A stretch of 64,000 nt of DNA from Aster yellows witches'-broom phytoplasma AYWB (lineage in GTDB: Bacteria > Bacillota_I > Bacilli_A > Acholeplasmatales > Acholeplasmataceae), in assembly GCF_000012225.1 (NCBI RefSeq), contig NC_007716.1, forward strand, positions 372,001 through 436,000, read 5' to 3'. Under the pieces are notes generated by a model. That model ran no database searches and was not told where the DNA came from. It saw only the letters and a list, made by a program, of their open reading frames with translations. Of this stretch, positions 16,942 through 25,087 are shown piece after piece (positions within the stretch are counted from its first letter, which is position 1; each line of letters begins with the position of its first letter). The translations under genes were made by a program, and so were the position numbers.

Positions 16942-18071
16942 TTATTTACCTCCTTTCGCTTTAATTTCTTGTTCGATAGTGTTTAAAATGGTGTCATCTT
17001 GTGAGATTATCATTTTGTAAGCTTGTTTTAAATCTTCTTGATTGATTTCGTTTCTTCGTGTTTCTCCTTGGCCTCGGTTTTTAGCGAAGGTTGCTACTGT
17101 TGTTTTTAAGAGGTTTTCTAGAGTACGATTGGCTTTTTTAAATTGGTGGTTAACTGGTAACCTTTCTAAGGATTCATTGATAATATTGTATAAATATTTT
17201 TTCGCTTCTTCACTGTAAGGGTTTTTACGTTTGTTGATTAAGAATTCTAAAAAGGCTTTTCTTTCTTCTTTATTGCCTGGTTTAACTTCGATGTTATAAG
17301 TGAATCTTGATTTGATAGCTTCATCGATTTGGGCGATATGGTTTGTAGCGCCAATGATGAAAATTGGTTTGTCTTTGTTGTTTTCGAATGATGTCATTTC
17401 GGTTTTGAATTGGTTAACGATATTTGCATCTTCAGATCCAGGTTTTAAAGTGTTTATGGCTGTAAAGATAGTTTCACACTCGTCTAAGAAGATAATAGCT
17501 CCTTTTCCTTTTTGAGTTTCTTCACGTGCTTTGATGAATAATTCTGTTACCATTCTAGGACCTATTCCACAATATGTTTGTGAAAAAATAGCACTACTTA
17601 CTTCAAAAAGGGGAGATTAGTTTCTTTAGCTAAAGCTCTGGCTAAGGTTGTTTTCCCAGTACCAGGAACTCCATACATTAAAATGCCTAAGGGCGAATCA
17701 ACCTCACCAATATTGGTATAGTTTTCTTTATTGTTAAGGTAATCAATAAAACCTTCTACGGCTTGTTTTTCTTCTTTGAAACCGATTAATTGGTTGAAAG
17801 AAGGGAATTTTTGGTTGTTAGAAGGAGTAAATAATGATTCTTCTTGATTATTTAATTGTTTTAAATTAGTTTTTGTTTCTTCTTGTGATTCTTTATTTGT
17901 ATTGGTAATTTGGTTTTGAATTATATCTTTGTTTTGTTGGAGTTTGTATTTCATTTCTTGGAGATTTTTATTTTGATTTTCTAATTTTTTATGATGGGTT
18001 ATGAGATTTTTTTCAGTTTCTGTTAAAGTTTGATGATGAATCCAAACATAAGTACTTAAAAATAAGACCAT
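16942..18071 (-). pseudogene. hflB: FtsH-like AAA+ ATPase without protease domain, frameshifted
   Basis: The two frames 18071-17598 and 17553-16942 join as LPF-FEVSSAIFSQTYCGIGPR if one T is added in the run at about 17592. A coiled coil (about 20-85) precedes the AAA domain: GVPGTGKTT Walker A near residue 137, IIFLDECE Walker B, GATNHIAQIDEAIKSRF second region of homology. There is no HEXXH zinc protease domain; the gene ends in an AAA lid. Upstream of 18071 the frame is hydrophobic (TNLIIIIITSMVLFLSTYV) but lacks a start, so the N-terminal anchor may carry a second lesion. Four bases separate it from the next gene at 16939. Phytoplasma PMUs often carry hflB variants. Confidence 0.75.
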
Positions 18072-18146
18072 AGATGTTATGATGATTATTATTAAATTAG
18101 TTGAATTTTCATTATTTGTTTTTGATAGTCATTTTAGTTCCTTTCT

Positions 18147-18178
18147 AACAAAAAAAAGACCAATTAATGATTGGTCTT
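18147..18178 (-). terminator. Terminator
   Basis: Minus-strand aaagaccaatcattaattggtcttttttt: stem aagaccaat / attggtctt and T-run, just after the stop at 18191. Confidence 0.85.
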
Positions 18179-18190
18179 TTGGATGTTTTA

Positions 18191-18799
18191 TTATGATAAA
18201 TTAGAGATTTTATTTTCGATTGTTTGACTTCCTCCGTCGAAGGCTTTTCCTTGGGAATCGACTAATTCGTAATCACAAATTAACTCTAATTGAGGGTTTT
18301 TATTAGTAATGATTTCTTTTTGTTCGATGCTAATTTGGATCTTAAGTGAACCAATGCCCTTATCATTTAATCTTATTTGTGGGCGTTTAGTATCATTGTA
18401 ATCATTATTATCCACTTTTAAACCAACATTTAAATATTTTTCAGGATTGGTAAAAGTTTGAAGCGTGTCATATTTAGTTGATATTTTCAAATATAAAGGA
18501 ACATTAATATCCATTCCGTCGGAGTTAAGAGTTGCTTCGTGTTCGATCGTAATTAAGTGATTATATTTTTGTTCGTTTAAGTTTGGAATGGGAATTGGTA
18601 AAAGGGTTTTATCTTCATTATTGCCGCCTGTTCGTTCAATAGTGAAAAAAGGAAGATTGTTCATTAATTGAATTTTTTCTTTTCTTTGTTTAGAAAAGTA
18701 ATTAGTTAAAGCGAAAATGGATGTGGTAGTGAAAAAGATAGCGATAATAATTGTGATAATAGTTAATATTTTATTTTTGTTTTTTATTTTTTTATTCAT
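18191..18799 (-). CDS. Membrane-anchored PMU protein with an extracytoplasmic domain
   Basis: 202 residues: N-terminal KNKNK, one transmembrane segment at about 12-33 (ILTIITIIIAIFFTTTSIFA), then a polar domain of about 165 residues with alternating hydrophobic pattern suggesting beta structure (HLITIEHEATLNSDGMDINV, YLNVGLKVDNNDYND). No motif recognised. Followed by a terminator, preceded 1 base away by a small membrane protein gene. Likely faces the host cell; function unknown. Confidence 0.65.
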   Translation of the reverse strand: MNKKIKNKNKILTIITIIIAIFFTTTSIFALTNYFSKQRKEKIQLMNNLPFFTIERTGGNNEDKTLLPIPIPNLNEQKYNHLITIEHEATLNSDGMDINVPLYLKISTKYDTLQTFTNPEKYLNVGLKVDNNDYNDTKRPQIRLNDKGIGSLKIQISIEQKEIITNKNPQLELICDYELVDSQGKAFDGGSQTIENKISNLS

Positions 18800-18800
18800 A

Positions 18801-19078
18801 TTATTTAGTTCCTCCTGGGATGAGAGATTTAATCAATTCAAGAGAATTATTAATTCCTGTTGTTAACCAGGGAATTTTATTATCGTAGTAAATAATAATG
18901 ACTTGTAAAATAAAATGTAAAATGATCGTTATGTAAGCTATTTTTTTTAATAAATTGCGTTTTTTTATTGGGATAATAGTTATATTTTCTTGTTTGGGGT
19001 TAGTTATTGTTTTTATTTCTTGGTTTTGGTTTGTTTCGTGAGTATTGGGTTTTGTTTTTTCTTAATGATTTTATTCAT
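18801..19078 (-). pseudogene. Small membrane protein, frameshifted
   Basis: The ATG at 19078 (RBS ggagaaatt) opens a 21-codon frame that stops early; shifting one base in the aagaaaaaac run gives KTKPNTHETNQNQEIKTITN and then a transmembrane segment (IAYITIILHFILQVIIIYYD) and LTTGINNSLELIKSLIPGGTK, stop at 18801. About 90 residues in the repaired form. The outer PMU has a similar short MNKIYKKLLRK start at 22590. Confidence 0.55.
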
Positions 19079-19110
19079 ATTTAATTTCTCCTTTGTTGGT
19101 TGATATTGGT

Positions 19111-19401
19111 TTATTCTAATGTTAAATCTTTTACTTTATCTTTAATGGTTTTAGATAATTTGAAAGAGACAACGGTTTTCGCAGAGATTTTGAGTTTTTT
19201 GCCTGTTTGGGGATTTCTACCAGTGTAGGCTTTACGAGTTTTTAAGATGAATTTACCTATTTTAGAGGATAAAATTACTTCTTCGTTGGAAGTAATGGAT
19301 TCTATTAGGGTATGTTCGAATGAATGGTAAAATTCTTCTGTTTTTGAAATTGAGGTTTTATTTACCTCAGCTATGTTTTTAATTAATTCTTTTTTAGTCA
19401 T
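19111..19401 (-). CDS. himA: HU/IHF-type DNA-binding protein
   Basis: 96 residues, close to the usual 90-95 of HU. The N-terminal helical dimer part (KKELIKNIAEVNKTSISKTE) is followed by the DNA-binding arm: GKFILKTRKAYTGRNPQTGKKLKI, with the conserved GRNPQTG. It bends DNA and probably supports PMU recombination or replication. Its start ATG overlaps the stop of the small gene at 19398-19511 (ATGA), so translation is coupled. A broken paralogue lies at 22105-22436 in the outer PMU. Confidence 0.9.
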   Translation of the reverse strand: MTKKELIKNIAEVNKTSISKTEEFYHSFEHTLIESITSNEEVILSSKIGKFILKTRKAYTGRNPQTGKKLKISAKTVVSFKLSKTIKDKVKDLTLE

Positions 19402-19511
19402 ATTTTTTTCTCCTTTTTGTTTGGTTTATTATTTTTTTTAGTTTTAGATTTTAATTTGCTGCGGTCTTTGAAGTAAGTACCGCGGGCGATTTCAGTAATG
19501 GCGTCGCTCAT
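19398..19511 (-). CDS. Small conserved PMU protein (MSDA family)
   Basis: 37 codons: MSDAITEIARGTYFKDRSKL followed by a lysine-rich tail. The paralogue at 22450-22593 has MSDAMTEAYRGTYFKDRSTA, and only the first 18 residues are conserved, which argues for a real protein. It sits next to HU in both PMUs (upstream here, downstream in the other). No function known. Confidence 0.65.
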   Translation of the reverse strand: MSDAITEIARGTYFKDRSKLKSKTKKNNKPNKKEKKI

Positions 19512-19581
19512 ATGATTTTTTATTCTCCTTTCTGGTTTTCTTTTAAAAAGTTAAGATGTTTAATATCAATGTTCTTTTATT

Positions 19582-19917
19582 TTAAAATGGTAAATTATCA
19601 GTTTGAGATTTATTATCTAAAAAGATGACTTTATGTACGATCACTTTTGTATTTGTTTTCTTTTGGCCTTCGTTATTGGTATATTTTTGGATGGATAATG
19701 TTCCTTCGAGATAAATTTTCGATCCTTTATGTAAGTATTTATGAAAATTTTCAGCTTGGGTTCTAAAAACTACACAAGGAATATATTGAACTTTGTCTTT
19801 GGTTTGGTTAACAGCTAATTGAAAATCTATTTTTGTAATTTGTTCGTTATTACTGTTAATGTATTGTTTTTCGAGGTCATGTGTAATTCGACCGATTAAT
19901 TGAATGTTGTTTAACAT
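19582..19917 (-). CDS. ssb: Single-stranded DNA-binding protein
   Basis: 111 residues forming an OB fold: MLNNIQLIGRITHDLE at the start, DFQLAVNQ, YIPCVVFRTQAENFHKYLHKGSKIYLEGTLSIQKY in the middle. It ends NKSQTDNLPF, an acidic-hydrophobic tip (DNLPF) resembling the SSB protein-interaction tail. Shorter than chromosomal SSBs (about 150-170), as in other mobile elements. Likely supports PMU replication or recombination. Intact, unlike the outer-PMU paralogue split at 8819/21762. Confidence 0.9.
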   Translation of the reverse strand: MLNNIQLIGRITHDLEKQYINSNNEQITKIDFQLAVNQTKDKVQYIPCVVFRTQAENFHKYLHKGSKIYLEGTLSIQKYTNNEGQKKTNTKVIVHKVIFLDNKSQTDNLPF

Positions 19918-19950
19918 AATTTTATTTCTCTTTTCTTATTTTTTATTTTT

Positions 19951-20796
19951 TTAATAATTGGTAATAATGATTTCATGATTATTGTTTTTATTTGTCAAAT
20001 TATGGCTAGTACTAGATTTGATACTTTGGAAGTAATAATTTTTAAATAATGCTCTAATTTCGGGAGTATCATAATTGGTGTATAACCATTTAACTCCTCT
20101 TTTATCAGCTTTTTCGAGACAGTTGAATAATTTAACTTGTTCAGTAAAACCAAAAACTCCTTTGTCAAAAGATGATATAGTGATGTTTTTGCCGTTGTAA
20201 TAAGGTGGATCGATAAACAAAAAATCATCTTTCTTGGTGGCGGCAATTATTTTTTGATAATCAGTACATAACAAGACATGTTTATTTTTTTGAAAATGTT
20301 TTTGTAAGGAGAATAAATCATTTAAATTTAATAGGCTAGTTTTATATTTAGACTTATAACCAAAATTTGTATATAAGGATGTATTATCTTTGTATCTTAA
20401 AATGCCACGAAAACAATATTTACTTAAAATAAAGAAAAGCGATGCTTTGGTTGATCTATTTTTATTTTTAGTTAATAAATGATTATATTGGTTTAATAAT
20501 GTTTTAAAAGCTTCTTTTTGTTGTTTTTGTTGTGATTTGGGATATTGATAAATAAAGTTTTCAAAAGCTAATGCTTTATTATAAAAATCTTGAGGATTAT
20601 ATAAAATACTTTTCCATATTTGGATGAGTTGTGTGTCATTATCGTTTAAAATGGCTTTTTTAGGCATTAAGGATAAATATAAAGCGCCGCTCCCTAAAAA
20701 AGGTTCGTAATAAGTTTTAAATTTTTTAGGAATTAAAGGTAAAAGATGTGGTAATAATTTCTTTTTACAACCAACCCAATTAATGAATTTTTGCAT
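19951..20796 (-). CDS. dam: DNA adenine methyltransferase (D12 class)
   Basis: About 281 residues from the ATG at 20796 (MQKFINWVGCKKKLLPHL), which has the RBS aagga; an in-frame start at 20835 would add 13 residues but overlaps the upstream gene more. Motif I is YEPFLGSGALYLSL, motif IV is FLFIDPPYYNG, both typical of Dam/DpnM-type N6-adenine methylases acting on GATC-like sites (specificity not readable). The 17-base overlap with the small membrane gene 20780-20974 indicates coupling. Probably marks PMU DNA or regulates its replication. Confidence 0.9.
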   Translation of the reverse strand: MQKFINWVGCKKKLLPHLLPLIPKKFKTYYEPFLGSGALYLSLMPKKAILNDNDTQLIQIWKSILYNPQDFYNKALAFENFIYQYPKSQQKQQKEAFKTLLNQYNHLLTKNKNRSTKASLFFILSKYCFRGILRYKDNTSLYTNFGYKSKYKTSLLNLNDLFSLQKHFQKNKHVLLCTDYQKIIAATKKDDFLFIDPPYYNGKNITISSFDKGVFGFTEQVKLFNCLEKADKRGVKWLYTNYDTPEIRALFKNYYFQSIKSSTSHNLTNKNNNHEIIITNY

Positions 20797-20974
20797 TTTT
20801 GTATTCCTTAATCCATAAATAAAATAAAAAGACAATATACGAAATAAGGCTTATCGTTGTGTTAGCTTTGATTCCTAAATTAAAATCAAAAAATAACGTC
20901 ATAAGATTTGTAATTATAAAACCGATATAGGTTAAAGTTAAGATAATTAAAATATTTTTAGGTTTTAAGTTCAT
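20780..20974 (-). CDS. Small two-pass membrane protein
   Basis: 64 residues, start MNLKPKNILIILTLTYIGFI with two hydrophobic segments (about 8-27 and 38-55) and a charged end (KEYKNAKIH). It overlaps the dam start by 17 bases. RBS gaaagga lies 6 bases upstream. Unknown function. Confidence 0.6.
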   Translation of the reverse strand: MNLKPKNILIILTLTYIGFIITNLMTLFFDFNLGIKANTTISLISYIVFLFYLWIKEYKNAKIH

Positions 20975-20996
20975 TGATATTTCCTTTCTTAATATA

Positions 20997-21021
20997 AAAA
21001 GACCTTATTCGGGTCTTTTTA
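20997..21021 (-). terminator. Terminator at the sigF end
   Basis: Hairpin aaaaagacc-ttattc-gggtctttttat, overlapping the sigF stop at 21019, with A/T runs on both sides so it may act in either direction. Confidence 0.75.
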
Positions 21022-21619
21022 TTTTTTTAATTTATTGATGGCGATGTTTTTAATATTTTCTACTTGTCTTAAGGTTAAATTTAGTATTTGGGCTATTTCG
21101 TGATTAGAATAACTAGGTTGATAATCTTCGTTGATATTTCCTAAAGGAACTCCAAAATTTAATCTTATGACATTAAACTCCTTTTTACTTAATTTGGTTT
21201 TTTAGCTTTTTTAAAAAGAGTTCATGATGAATTTGTTTTAACCATAATTGATTAGGGTTAAGGATTTGATAATGCCATGTATGTTTTTCTTCTTGAAAAG
21301 AAGGATTATTGGTTTTATGAATCTTTTGAGGAACGGAAGGTGAATGACTTTTTCTTATTGATTCTCTGATGTCTGATTTGATAGTTGGCGTCGCATAAGC
21401 GATAAAGTCATAACCTAAATCTACATAATTATCTAAAGCCTTGATCAATCCTAAAACTCCTTCTTGGTATAAATCTTGTTTTTGAAGTACGCATGGATAA
21501 TATTTAAATTTAGAAACTAGTTTTTTTACTAAGGGCAAATGTAAATCGATTAATTGATTACGAATTTCTAAATTCTTTTTATTTTTTAAAAAATCTTTAA
21601 ATATTTTTTCTCTTAACAT
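21019..21619 (-). pseudogene. sigF: PMU sigma factor (sigF) with one-base frameshift
   Basis: The frame from 21619 covers region 2 (LYQEGVLGLIKALDNY, YDFIAYATPTIKSDIRESIR) and stops at 21185 after KKLKNQIK. Removing one A from the preceding A6 run restores LSKKEFNVIRLNFGVPLGNI and the C-terminal helix-turn-helix SNHEIAQILNLTLRQVE to a stop at 21019, matching the intact copy at 8160 along its length. Either a recent null mutation or a sequencing error. It leads the inward operon of the 12.9-kb PMU. Confidence 0.85.
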
Positions 21620-21628
21620 TTAATTCCT

Positions 21629-21648
21629 TTCTAAAAATATTTTTAGAA
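21629..21648. promoter_or_regulatory. Perfect 20-bp palindrome in the sigF leader
   Basis: TTCTAAAAATATTTTTAGAA directly upstream of the sigF ribosome binding site. The outer-PMU sigF has the same arms with 4-base loop at 8129-8150. Candidate operator or translational hairpin. Confidence 0.6.
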
Positions 21649-21758
21649 AAGATAGGAAATTATTTTTTAGTCTTTGAAAAGAAAAAAAGACTAACTTAAT
21701 AGTTAGTCTTAAAGAATTTTTAAAAAGCAAAAAGTGTCTAAAGTTTTGGAACAGTTCA
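21649..21758 (-). mobile_element. Left (sigF-side) terminus of the 12.9-kb PMU
   Basis: Inverted copy of 8022-8130: gactaacttaatagttagtc hairpin region, aaaagtgtctaaagtttt and terminal GGAACAGTTCA. The outermost bases (TGAACTGTTCC read inward) differ from the TGAGGTGTTCC of other left ends. Confidence 0.85.
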
Positions 21759-22044
21759 TATCGCCCATAACCTAGAAAAACAACATATCAATAGCAACAA
21801 CGAACAAATCCCAAAAATAGATTTCAATTTAGCAATTAACAACAAGGATAAAGTGCAATACATCCCTTGTGTAGTGTTTCGTAATCAAGCTGAAAACATG
21901 AGTATGTATTTACATAAAGGTTCAAAAATATATGCAGAAGGCGCATTATTAATCCCAAAATATACCACCAACGAAGGTAAAACACGAACCACCACCAAAG
22001 TAATTATCCAAAACGTCATCTTTTTAGACAACAAATCCAAATAA
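21759..22044 (+). pseudogene. ssb: 3' fragment of outer-PMU ssb
   Basis: After the TAT duplication the frame continues from 21762 (AHNLEKQHINSNNEQIPKID) to NKSK-stop at 22044. Joined to 8788-8819 it makes a 104-residue SSB matching the copy at 19582. An internal GTG at 21853 leaves a 63-residue open frame, which is only the distal part of the OB fold. Confidence 0.9.
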
Positions 22045-22056
22045 TATTAATACAAT

Positions 22057-22083
22057 TAAGTCCCCAAAAGGGACTTTTTTTAT
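22057..22083 (+). terminator. Terminator between ssb and HU of the outer PMU
   Basis: agtccc-caaaa-gggact followed by seven T residues. Confidence 0.8.
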
Positions 22084-22104
22084 AAACCAAAAGGAGAAAA
22101 AAAT

Positions 22105-22436
22105 ATGAATAAAAAAGAATTAATTAAATCAATAGCTGAGGTAAATAAAACCTCAATAACCCAAACCGAAGAGTTTTACAATTCATTTGAGAATGCTCTA
22201 ATTAAAGCAATTACATCAAATGAAGAAGTAGTTTTATCCTCTAAAATTGGCAAATTCATCTTAAAAACTAGAAAAGCCCACATAACACCCGAAACTAAAT
22301 TCATCATCAATAAACAAACAGGAAAAAAACAGTCAAAAGAACTGGTAAAAATTTAAAAATACCTGCAAAAACGGTTGTTAGTTTTAAAATGTCAAAACCA
22401 ATCAAAGACGAAGTCAAAAAACTTCAATTAAAATAA
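22105..22436 (+). pseudogene. himA: HU-like protein gene, insertion and frameshift
   Basis: Starts MNKKELIKSIAEVNKTSITQ like the HU at 19401, but the DNA-binding arm is disturbed by an insertion (HITPETKFIINKQTGKKQSK) and the frame stops at 22356. The remaining coding sequence (RTGKNLKIPAKTVVSFKMSK) continues in another frame to 22436. RBS aaaggag is good. Non-functional unless repaired. Confidence 0.8.
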
Positions 22437-22449
22437 AAGGAGAAATAAC

Positions 22450-22593
22450 ATGAGCGACGCAATGACTGAAGCATACCGAGGAACTTACTTTAAAGACCGT
22501 TCAACTGCCAAAACTCCCAAAGGTAAATGGATAAATTTACATCATTTACATAAAACCTTTAAAAATAAAAAGAAATTATCTAAAAACAAATGA
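22450..22593 (+). CDS. Small conserved PMU protein (MSDA family)
   Basis: 47 residues: MSDAMTEAYRGTYFKDRSTA, then a basic tail (KTPKGKW ... FKNKKKLSKNK). Paralogue of 19398-19511. RBS aaaaggag 8 bases upstream; the stop overlaps a short ATG (MNKIYKKLLRK) at 22590. The conserved N-terminal block and basic tail might contact nucleic acid; unproven. Confidence 0.6.
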   Translation: MSDAMTEAYRGTYFKDRSTAKTPKGKWINLHHLHKTFKNKKKLSKNK

Positions 22594-22631
22594 ATAAAAT
22601 TTATAAAAAATTATTAAGAAAGTAGGAAATA

Positions 22632-23050
22632 ATGTGGATTTTTTCAATATTTGCAATAATTAGCAATTTTTTATTAAATTACACTAAAGGATTTACCACT
22701 GCTGAAATCATGGAAAGAAGATTGGATGGAATCCAAACAACTCTATTTACAATATTAATAGTTACTGGTTTTAAACCTATTTTCAAATTAATTACAAATA
22801 TAATTGTTTTTATTAAAGAAACTATTTCTAATAAAAAACTTCAAACTTTAGAAATAAAAAACAACACACAATCGGAAAGGAAAATCAAAATGACTGATTC
22901 AAATTTTACTATTGGTTTTGTATCGGGGGCATTATTTGTTACTGGTTTATGTTTTGTATTTAAATATCTCTTTTTCAGTTTTCTTCAACTATTCAATCCC
23001 AACGATACTTACCCAATTATAATACAAGGTTCTTTTAATGGAGGTAATTT
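22632..23050 (+). pseudogene. PMU membrane protein truncated by rearrangement
   Basis: Three hydrophobic segments (about 1-17, 38-62, 96-122) with a polar loop (QTLEIKNNTQSERKIKMTD). The natural sequence ends about QGSFNGGN at 23048, after which the frame runs 11 codons into an inverted tra5 remnant and stops at 23084. No function recognised. Confidence 0.6.
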
Positions 23051-23222
23051 TTTGATGGTGTTTAAAACTAATTCTTTATTTTGATGTTTTGAAGTATGGG
23101 AAGCGATGATTTGTTTTTTAAAAGAATCAATAATACAAGAAAAATATAAAAATCCTTGGGGAGTTTTGAAATAAGTTATGTCGGTAAATAGTTTTTGTAA
23201 AGGGGCTGTTGATATAAAATCT
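23045..23222 (-). pseudogene. tra5: Internal fragment of tra5
   Basis: Minus-strand sequence matches the tra5 core from about QDFISTAPLQKLFTDITYFK to the KNKELVLNTI region, with both ends missing. Its upstream edge is fused at 23222-23240 to the palindromic module through the motif AATCGCCTACAATATT. Confidence 0.8.
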
Positions 23223-23249
23223 TGAATATTGTAGGCGATTTTATAATTT

Positions 23250-23470
23250 TTGTTAGCGCTGAAGCGCGTTAGGGAATTGTGTTTGGTTAATTTTAAACAA
23301 CTCTTTTAATAATGGAAGGAAATTTGGGAGTTATTTATATATCGAAAAATAATAATGATAGATAAAAGATACAACGATAATATCAAATATAGAGTATCAT
23401 TATCATTATCGATATAATATATAAAATATCACTCCTTAAAAATTTTTGGGTTTGACAAAAAAATTAAAGG
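23250..23470. repeat. Conserved AT-rich palindromic module, copy C (inverted)
   Basis: Reverse-complement copy of 4396-4612, including agcgctgaagcgcg, the tcgataatgataatgata-type repeats and the final tttgacaaaa. It lies between the tra5 fragment and the 10120-type remnant, keeping the usual order in reverse. Confidence 0.75.
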
Positions 23471-23509
23471 GGTCAAATGGTAATAAGATGGCAATAATAA
23501 ATTGTTTAT

Positions 23510-23757
23510 TTATTTTTTATTAAAATTTGATAAACAACCAGACATAATTTTTTTAACCCGATAGCCCTGTTTATTTTTGGTTAAAAATAATTTGATGTGT
23601 TTTGAATCTTCCAATTGATAATAAATAACATTTAATCCTTTTTTATAATTTGTTTTTATAGGATTGTTATATTTATCTACTTTTTTTGTCATCTAATTTA
23701 TATAATTTTAAAGTGTCTAGTTTGTCTATAATTATCTTGCTTATTAATTCTTTAATG
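23510..23757 (-). pseudogene. C-terminal remnant of the 10120-type gene
   Basis: Minus-strand IKELISKI, DKLDTLKLYKLD, then after a one-base shift KKVDKYNNPIKTNYKKGLNV to KQGYRVKKI and a tail identical to that of the copy at 4346 (SNFNKK). N-terminal two thirds absent. Confidence 0.8.
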
Positions 23758-23852
23758 TAACTCTTAGAACTTTTAATATAACCTATAATAGGATGAAAAA
23801 AACATTAATAATAAAACCCATTAACCTGAAAAAATAAAATCAATTATTTTAT
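23758..23852 (-). other. Junction with a scrap of the 7223-type membrane gene
   Basis: 23760-23815 resembles 7545-7600 (acttttaatataacctataata ... aaaaacat). Too short to translate meaningfully. Confidence 0.4.
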
Positions 23853-23987
23853 CTATAAAATGAGAGATATAAAATAACCAAAATAAGAGCGCAAATAAAG
23901 AAGAAATATGTGATGACAAAATAAAAATAAGAATACAAAATAACAAAGATTTAAAAACAAAGATAATATTTTTATTAATAAATTCAT
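23853..23987 (-). CDS. Possible small membrane protein
   Basis: 44 codons from the ATG at 23987 (MNLLIKILSLFLNLCYFVFL), entirely hydrophobic, with a good RBS (gaaagga). A different frame of the same region is also open from 24216, but that frame crosses a terminator-like hairpin at 24018-24045, so the short gene is more plausible. Low certainty. Confidence 0.35.
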   Translation of the reverse strand: MNLLIKILSLFLNLCYFVFLFLFCHHIFLLYLRSYFGYFISLIL

Positions 23988-24017
23988 ATTTTTTCCTTTC
24001 GTAAAAAATGGTATAAA

Positions 24018-24045
24018 AAAAAGAACTTCTATTTGAAGGTCTTAG
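24018..24045 (-). terminator. Probable terminator after the nuclease remnant
   Basis: Minus-strand agaccttc-aaata-gaagttct followed by eight T residues; one mismatch in the stem. Confidence 0.6.
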
Positions 24046-24079
24046 TTGTATTTTATTTTGCTTAATTGTTTTAAATAAG

Positions 24080-24625
24080 TTTTTTGTGATAATTCTTGTT
24101 TTACTTTGTGTAGTAATTATAAATATTTTTTTAACATCTGCAATCATTTTATTAATGAAGTTATTGTTTTGGTAAATTCGCACTACATGATAATTAGTGT
24201 CATTGAAATAAACCAAAAAAGTAAGTGAATTTAGTTTGACTACAATAGAGTTGACATTGAACTTGGGACCAGTAGTTGATGGGGCTTATTTGGTTTTAAA
24301 AAACCATTCCAAGATGTTGATATGGTGTTGTTTTCATTAACATAAGGGTATTTGATTTCTAATAAAGTGTTGGTTTTAGAGTTATATCCATCAAGTGAGG
24401 CTGAAAACATTTGGACTTTATCATCCGTAAAGATGTTGTCAGAGAATTTTAGTTCAATGGCTTTTTCAAATAAAATGAGTGATAAGGGTTCGGTTTTGTT
24501 TCTGTGTTCGGTTATTTGTTGCTTTTAAAAGTAGTGCCGAATATTTTATCATGGACTACTTGTTCTGACGATTTCGAGGTGCCATTGTGATGTTCTTTGG
24601 GTTAGGATGGTTTTTTGAATTTTTT
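24080..24625 (-). pseudogene. YqaJ/lambda-exonuclease-type recombinase nuclease, decayed
   Basis: Minus-strand pieces in order: QRTSQWHLEIVRTSS (the QRTxxWHxxR start typical of the YqaJ family), stops, EPLSLILFEKAIELKFSDN, SASLDGYNSKTNTLLEIKYP (the D...ExK catalytic signature), SWNGFLKPNKPHYYW / SQVQCQLYCSQTKFTYF, then VYFNDTNYHVVRIYQNNNF. At least three frame breaks. Such nucleases work with a single-strand annealing protein in phage recombination. Identification is by motif order; no alignment was possible. Confidence 0.65.
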
Positions 24626-25087
24626 TTGATTTTCCTTTTCATGTAAATTGTTAATAAAAAAAAGAATCTAATAAATAGAGTCTTAGTTGTTATTTATTCT
24701 GCTTAATTTTTTTAATCAAAATATTTCCCTTTAAAACAATTTAATTATGTTATTTGAGGTTTTTTTATAATTTAAATAAATTATGTAAAACGTTATTAAA
24801 GGGCAAAATAATGTGTAATAATACTTTTTAACAGTATTTTATGTTTTTAAAATTATGACCTTTACCAATTGAAAAATATTTATTAAATAAAAAAAACCCT
24901 AAAAAGGGCCTTGCTTTATGATTTAAAATTTATATTGTGAATTAAAATTTTTTTTTTGTATATTGGTTTTTGTAATATTGTTCGGATATTTATTGTCAAT
25001 TTTTTAGCAATCTGTTTTTAATAAGAAAAACTAATAATTTTTATTTTTATGAATATCAAAATTTTTAAAAGTTTATTAAGTATAAAA
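24626..25087. other. AT-rich spacer without recognisable gene
   Basis: No supportable frame. A short hairpin with aaaccct / agggcc arms lies at 24892-24911. The sequence is highly AT-rich with many stops in all frames. Confidence 0.5.

Larger units (their letters stand above)
8820..21758 (-). mobile_element. 12.9-kb PMU inserted in ssb, flanked by TAT duplication
   Basis: Boundaries are TGCGCTGTTCC at 8820 (tra5 side) and GGAACAGTTCA ending at 21758 (sigF side). The target triplet TAT occurs at 8817-8819 and 21759-21761, consistent with IS3-type 3-bp duplication. Removing the element plus one TAT rebuilds ssb in frame. Content from the sigF end: sigF (frameshifted), small membrane protein, dam, ssb, small basic protein, HU, membrane proteins, FtsH-like ATPase, coiled-coil proteins, SAP11 and four other secreted proteins, then tra5, which is itself interrupted by a second element. 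Confidence 0.9.
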
